Below, one piece after another: positions 5,119-7,725 of a stretch of DNA of 7,725 nt. How positions within the stretch are numbered: position 1 is the first letter of the stretch; the number at the start of each line of letters is the position of its first letter. Source of the stretch: Pseudomonadota bacterium. GTDB lineage: Bacteria; Pseudomonadota; Gammaproteobacteria; Burkholderiales; Thiobacillaceae. The translations under genes and the position numbers were made by a program. The notes under the pieces were generated by a model. The model searched no databases, was not told where the DNA came from, and was given only the letters and a program-made list of their open reading frames with translations. The stretch covers positions 1-7,725 of the forward strand of contig JAJYXA010000564.1 of the NCBI GenBank assembly GCA_021791235.1, read 5' to 3'.

Positions 5119-7134
5119 TTATCGGTTGTTCTGGATGCTAGGCAGATTGGCCAACTGCTGGGTCAGAAAGGTGCTGGTTCTGTTCATGCTGCTGAGCATG
5201 GAGTCCAACGCGGTAAACTGGGCGCGATAGCGTTTCTCGATGCTGGTAAGACGGCGAATAAGCGCATCGCGCTGATCGCCGAGGCTCTCGATGGAACGAT
5301 TGATCCCCTCGGCCCGGCTGGATAGGGGGCCAGCGCTCGACAACTGGATTTCCGCCATCTTGTCCAGTTGATGGGCATAACCTCTGGAGAAATTAACCGT
5401 GCCGCGCGCGCCCGTGCCACCGCCGGTGATTTGCAGTTTCACCCCCGCCGAACTGTCGCCGGCCGCGCCGGTCAGGTATTGCCCGGAACCCGTCGCGCTC
5501 ACGCCGTTGATGCTGCCCGCCACGTCTACCCCATCCGTGCCGGCCTTCACCCCGATGCCCGTTTTCGTCAAGGTGTCGGTGTCCACGGACGTCACCTCGG
5601 CCTTTGAGGCCGAGCCGTAGCGGCTGGAGGTGATGAGAAACTTCTTGTTGGCGGTGTCGTATTCGACCTTGACCGTCACGCCGGCGTTGCGCAGGGCGCT
5701 GTCGCCGTTGATCTGGGTCTGAAGTTCCCTTGCGAGATCCGCTACCTTGTAAGTCCCCTGGGTGAGGCTCAGCGTGGCGGATTGCACCCCGTCGATTTTC
5801 AGGGCGAGGTTGTCGCTGGCGGCATCGATGACGATGTCCGTGCCGGCGATGGCGTCTCCCGTGTATTTGGCCTGGCTCGCCAGTTGGGTGACCTCGACCG
5901 CGTACTTGCCCGGCTTGGTATCGGCGGTCGCGGCGCTGTATTTGACGGCGCTGTCGGACGGCCTGCCGACCACCGCGAATACATCGGCAATGTCGTTGTA
6001 GCCGGTGTCGATGGCCTTTTGCAGCTTGGCGGCGTCCACCGCCAGAGAGCCGTCTTTTTGAAACGAAATCCCGATATCGCTGAGCGTGGCGAATTTCCCG
6101 CCCACGGCGGCCACCGCGGAATTGAGCATGCCCCTGAGTTGCGAGCCTATGGTCCGGGCGGACGCATCGCCTTGCAAGGGACCTGCCTGCCTGGTTTTCG
6201 GGTCGTACGCCGTCAGATCCTTGAGCGTCTTGACGGCACTGTTGTAGGCCTTGACAAAGGCGTCCGCGGAATTCCTGACGGTCCCGGCGTCGCGTTCCAC
6301 AGTGAGCTTGGCTGCGGCGCCGACCTTCACCAGGTTGAGCGTCACGCCCTCGATGGCGTCCTTGACGGTGTTGCTCGCCTTGGTCAGGGTGACCCCGTCG
6401 ACCACCACCTTGGCGTCCGCCGCCGCCGTGCTTTCGCTCAGGTTCTTGCCCGAGCCGGCCGCTGCGGTGGGGTCATAGGCCAACTGCGACAGCCCCGCGT
6501 CGTTGGTGTTGTTGCCGTCGTCGTCCTTGACCAGGACTCTGAGGCTGTTGACGGTGCCGGTATCGCTGGACGTCACCACCAGCTTGTTGGCGCTGCCGTC
6601 GTTGACGATGGAGGCCGTCACCCCGGCATTCGCTTCATTGATGGCGTCGCGTATCCCCGCCAGCGACTGCTTGCTGCTGTCGATGGCAATGGAACGCGCC
6701 GGTTTGTCCGCATTCAGGCTAAAGGTGTTGGCGCCGGAATCGTAAGTGCCGAACTGAATCTGCAGCGTGCCCGTGCCCACGGTGTCCGTGGTGTCGGTGA
6801 AGCCCTTGGAGGCCAACTTTTGGCTTACGGCGAGTTGCTTGACTTCAACGCTATAACTGCCCAAGGCCGCAGTTTTTTCCGCGGTTGCGCTGAACAGCGT
6901 GGCGTCCGCCGAGGTGGCATTGACCTTTTGGAACTTGGCGATATCGTTCAGGCCCCGCGCCGCGCTTTGGAAGGAAGCCAGGGCGCCCTTCAGGTTGCCA
7001 TAGGCGGAGAGCTTTACCTGATAGGTTGCCTCTTTCCTGTTCAGCGCAGCCAGCGGTTGGCTTTCGGCCGCCATCAACTGGCCGACAATGCTGTTGACGT
7101 CGAGACCTGATCCGATACCGGGCGATGAAAGCAT
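5119..7134 (-). CDS. fliD: FliD, flagellar filament cap protein (enlarged)
   Basis: FliD forms the cap at the filament tip and guides flagellin folding. The N-terminal domain is clear (about 5-102: GIGSGLDVNSIVGQLMAAESQPLAAL), as is the C-terminal helical part (about 588-671: AHQLDKMAEIQL, then GDQRDALIRRLTSIEKRYRAQFTALDSMLSSM). At 671 residues it is far longer than the roughly 470 of enterobacterial FliD. The extra length is a second outer module at about 399-585 that resembles 82-283: compare SATAEKTAALGSYSVEVKQLA (82-102) with SAATADTKPGKYAVEVTQLAS (400-420), and NKLVVTSSDTG (183-193) with KKFLITSSRYG (497-507). A segment at 284-398 separates the copies. Both are Ala/Asp/Thr/Val-rich. GAGGAG lies just before the ATG at 7132-7134, and flaG ends 10 bases upstream. 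Confidence 0.96.
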   Translation of the reverse strand: MLSSPGIGSGLDVNSIVGQLMAAESQPLAALNRKEATYQVKLSAYGNLKGALASFQSAARGLNDIAKFQKVNATSADATLFSATAEKTAALGSYSVEVKQLAVSQKLASKGFTDTTDTVGTGTLQIQFGTYDSGANTFSLNADKPARSIAIDSSKQSLAGIRDAINEANAGVTASIVNDGSANKLVVTSSDTGTVNSLRVLVKDDDGNNTNDAGLSQLAYDPTAAAGSGKNLSESTAAADAKVVVDGVTLTKASNTVKDAIEGVTLNLVKVGAAAKLTVERDAGTVRNSADAFVKAYNSAVKTLKDLTAYDPKTRQAGPLQGDASARTIGSQLRGMLNSAVAAVGGKFATLSDIGISFQKDGSLAVDAAKLQKAIDTGYNDIADVFAVVGRPSDSAVKYSAATADTKPGKYAVEVTQLASQAKYTGDAIAGTDIVIDAASDNLALKIDGVQSATLSLTQGTYKVADLARELQTQINGDSALRNAGVTVKVEYDTANKKFLITSSRYGSASKAEVTSVDTDTLTKTGIGVKAGTDGVDVAGSINGVSATGSGQYLTGAAGDSSAGVKLQITGGGTGARGTVNFSRGYAHQLDKMAEIQLSSAGPLSSRAEGINRSIESLGDQRDALIRRLTSIEKRYRAQFTALDSMLSSMNRTSTFLTQQLANLPSIQNNR

Positions 7135-7144
7135 TGTCGACTCC

Positions 7145-7567
7145 TCAGACTTTACGGTTGATCAGCAGACCCTGCATGCGATCGATGGATCGGGAAATCG
7201 CCAGCATTTCCTCGCTGGGAAACTGGCGCAGCACTTCCTCGGTCTCGGTGTCGACCATCTTGACGACGGTGCGTCCGGTGTCCTGATCGAGTGTGAACTG
7301 GATGTTGGTTGAGACCGATTGCACATAGGCGTTTGCCGATTGCACGGCGGCAGCCAATGCTTCCTGGGTGGCGGGTTGTACGGGCGGGAAAACGGGATTA
7401 TCGAGCGTGGCGCGCTGCGCGGGCGTGCGCGCTGGGGCATGAATAACCGGGGCGGGTGCTGCGCCAAGACCGCCCGAAGAGCGAGCGTCTGGCGGCGTAC
7501 CCCTTGCGGGTGCGGGAGCCTGCCGGATAGCGGCAAGGTCAACTGAATCGACGTTTCCAATAGACAT
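7145..7567 (-). CDS. flaG: FlaG family flagellar protein
   Basis: FlaG proteins are encoded next to flagellin and fliD in many bacteria; loss often changes filament length, but the mechanism is unclear. The 140-residue product has a Pro/Ala-rich, probably disordered N-terminal half (about 17-67) and a conserved C-terminal domain (about 70-138) with NIQFTLDQDTGRTVVKMVDTE and the signature VLRQFPSEEMLAIS (112-125), followed by a final helix. AAGGGG precedes the ATG at 7565-7567 at good spacing. It is the first gene after the fliC hairpins and lies 10 bases before fliD, so it probably heads the filament-accessory operon or is reached by read-through from fliC. Confidence 0.93.
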   Translation of the reverse strand: MSIGNVDSVDLAAIRQAPAPARGTPPDARSSGGLGAAPAPVIHAPARTPAQRATLDNPVFPPVQPATQEALAAAVQSANAYVQSVSTNIQFTLDQDTGRTVVKMVDTETEEVLRQFPSEEMLAISRSIDRMQGLLINRKV

Positions 7568-7593
7568 GTTCTATCCCCTTATCTAGCGGCAAA

Positions 7594-7623
7594 GGCGGAA
7601 CAAGGTTTTTACCTTGCTCCGCC
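7594..7623 (-). terminator. Hairpin between fliC and flaG (likely terminator or attenuator)
   Basis: A 12-base-pair stem (7594-7605 with 7612-7623, one G-U pair in the minus-strand RNA) encloses a 6-base loop that reads TAAAAA on the minus strand. Downstream on that strand only three T follow. This suggests partial termination after fliC, so that fliC is made in excess over flaG-fliD, or an RNA-stability element. Confidence 0.6.
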
Positions 7624-7631
7624 GCCTCGCC

Positions 7632-7649
7632 CAGGCGCTCAAGCGCCTG
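7632..7649 (-). terminator. Short hairpin after the fliC stop
   Basis: CAGGCGC and GCGCCTG pair perfectly (7 base pairs) around a 4-base loop (TTGA on the minus strand), starting 8 bases after the fliC stop. There is no T-tail. With the longer hairpin just beyond, it could stabilise the fliC mRNA 3' end or act in termination. Confidence 0.5.
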
Positions 7650-7657
7650 TTCAGTAC

Positions 7658-7725
7658 TTAACGCAACAGCGAGAGCACGTTGTTCGGCAGCGAGTTGGCC
7701 TGCGCCAGCATCGCGGTACCGGCTT
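7658..7725 (-). CDS. fliC: Flagellin C-terminus (partial)
   Basis: Only the last 21 codons and the TAA stop (7658-7660) are in the window. They read AGTAMLAQANSLPNNVLSLL plus a final Arg, the conserved C-terminal D0 helix of bacterial flagellin (compare the common pattern QAGTAMLAQAN...VLSLL). Flagellin is exported and polymerised into the filament. The coding part upstream and its promoter lie beyond the right edge. Position directly before flaG-fliD-fliS supports the call. The final Arg after the double Leu is typical of many proteobacterial flagellins; whether other flagellin copies exist cannot be seen. Confidence 0.9.
   Translation of the reverse strand, partial: AGTAMLAQANSLPNNVLSLLR

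Noticed and set aside
5782..7110. Plus-strand open frame of 442 codons opposite fliD
   Set aside because: It is fully antisense to a well-supported fliD. Its product has no recognisable domain, is rich in Arg, Gly, Val and His as expected of a GC-rich shadow, and lacks a convincing ribosome site.
7575..7611. Sigma-28 promoter for flaG, from an A-run and GCCGCTAGATAA on the minus strand
   Set aside because: The -10 is interrupted, the A-run is the loop of the fliC-flaG hairpin, and no spacing satisfies both elements.

Overview
This window is a flagellar gene cluster, almost all of it on the minus strand, from a GC-rich proteobacterium. A betaproteobacterium (for example of the Thiobacillus/Nitrosomonadales or Burkholderiales kind) fits best, because fliE is divergent from fliF and the filament genes run fliC-flaG-fliD-fliS-fliT-fliK-fhlB followed by ycgR and cheV. 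That assignment is inferred from gene order and composition only. I see no mobile element, tRNA, rRNA, CRISPR array or foreign-looking gene.

Layout by coordinate: the 5' part of fliF (MS ring) runs leftward off the window. A 232-base divergent promoter region separates it from fliE, the only plus-strand gene. fliE converges on cheV across a short intergenic stretch filled with a G/C-rich heptanucleotide repeat. From cheV rightward, nine minus-strand genes lie head to tail. In transcription order they are: fliC (last codons only), flaG, fliD (filament cap), fliS (flagellin chaperone), a fliT-like gene, fliK (hook-length control), fhlB (FlhB C-domain homologue), ycgR (PilZ c-di-GMP flagellar brake) and cheV (CheW-receiver adaptor). 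From flaG to ycgR the gaps are 5 to 13 bases or overlaps, so this looks like one operon; cheV follows after 41 bases. fliC is separated from flaG by two hairpins.

The genes supply filament export and assembly (FliC, FliS, FliD, FliT, FlaG), the switch from hook to filament export (FliK, FhlB), and two motor-control inputs at the 3' end: c-di-GMP braking (YcgR) and chemotactic coupling (CheV). fliE and fliF provide the basal-body MS ring and its rod junction.

I do not see a new system here. The points worth a second look are the heptamer repeat array shared by the 3' ends of two convergent genes, with a further pair at the fhlB/ycgR junction; an enlarged FliD that seems to carry a duplicated outer module; the fliC-flaG hairpins; and a PilZ domain with a substituted ligand-motif serine.
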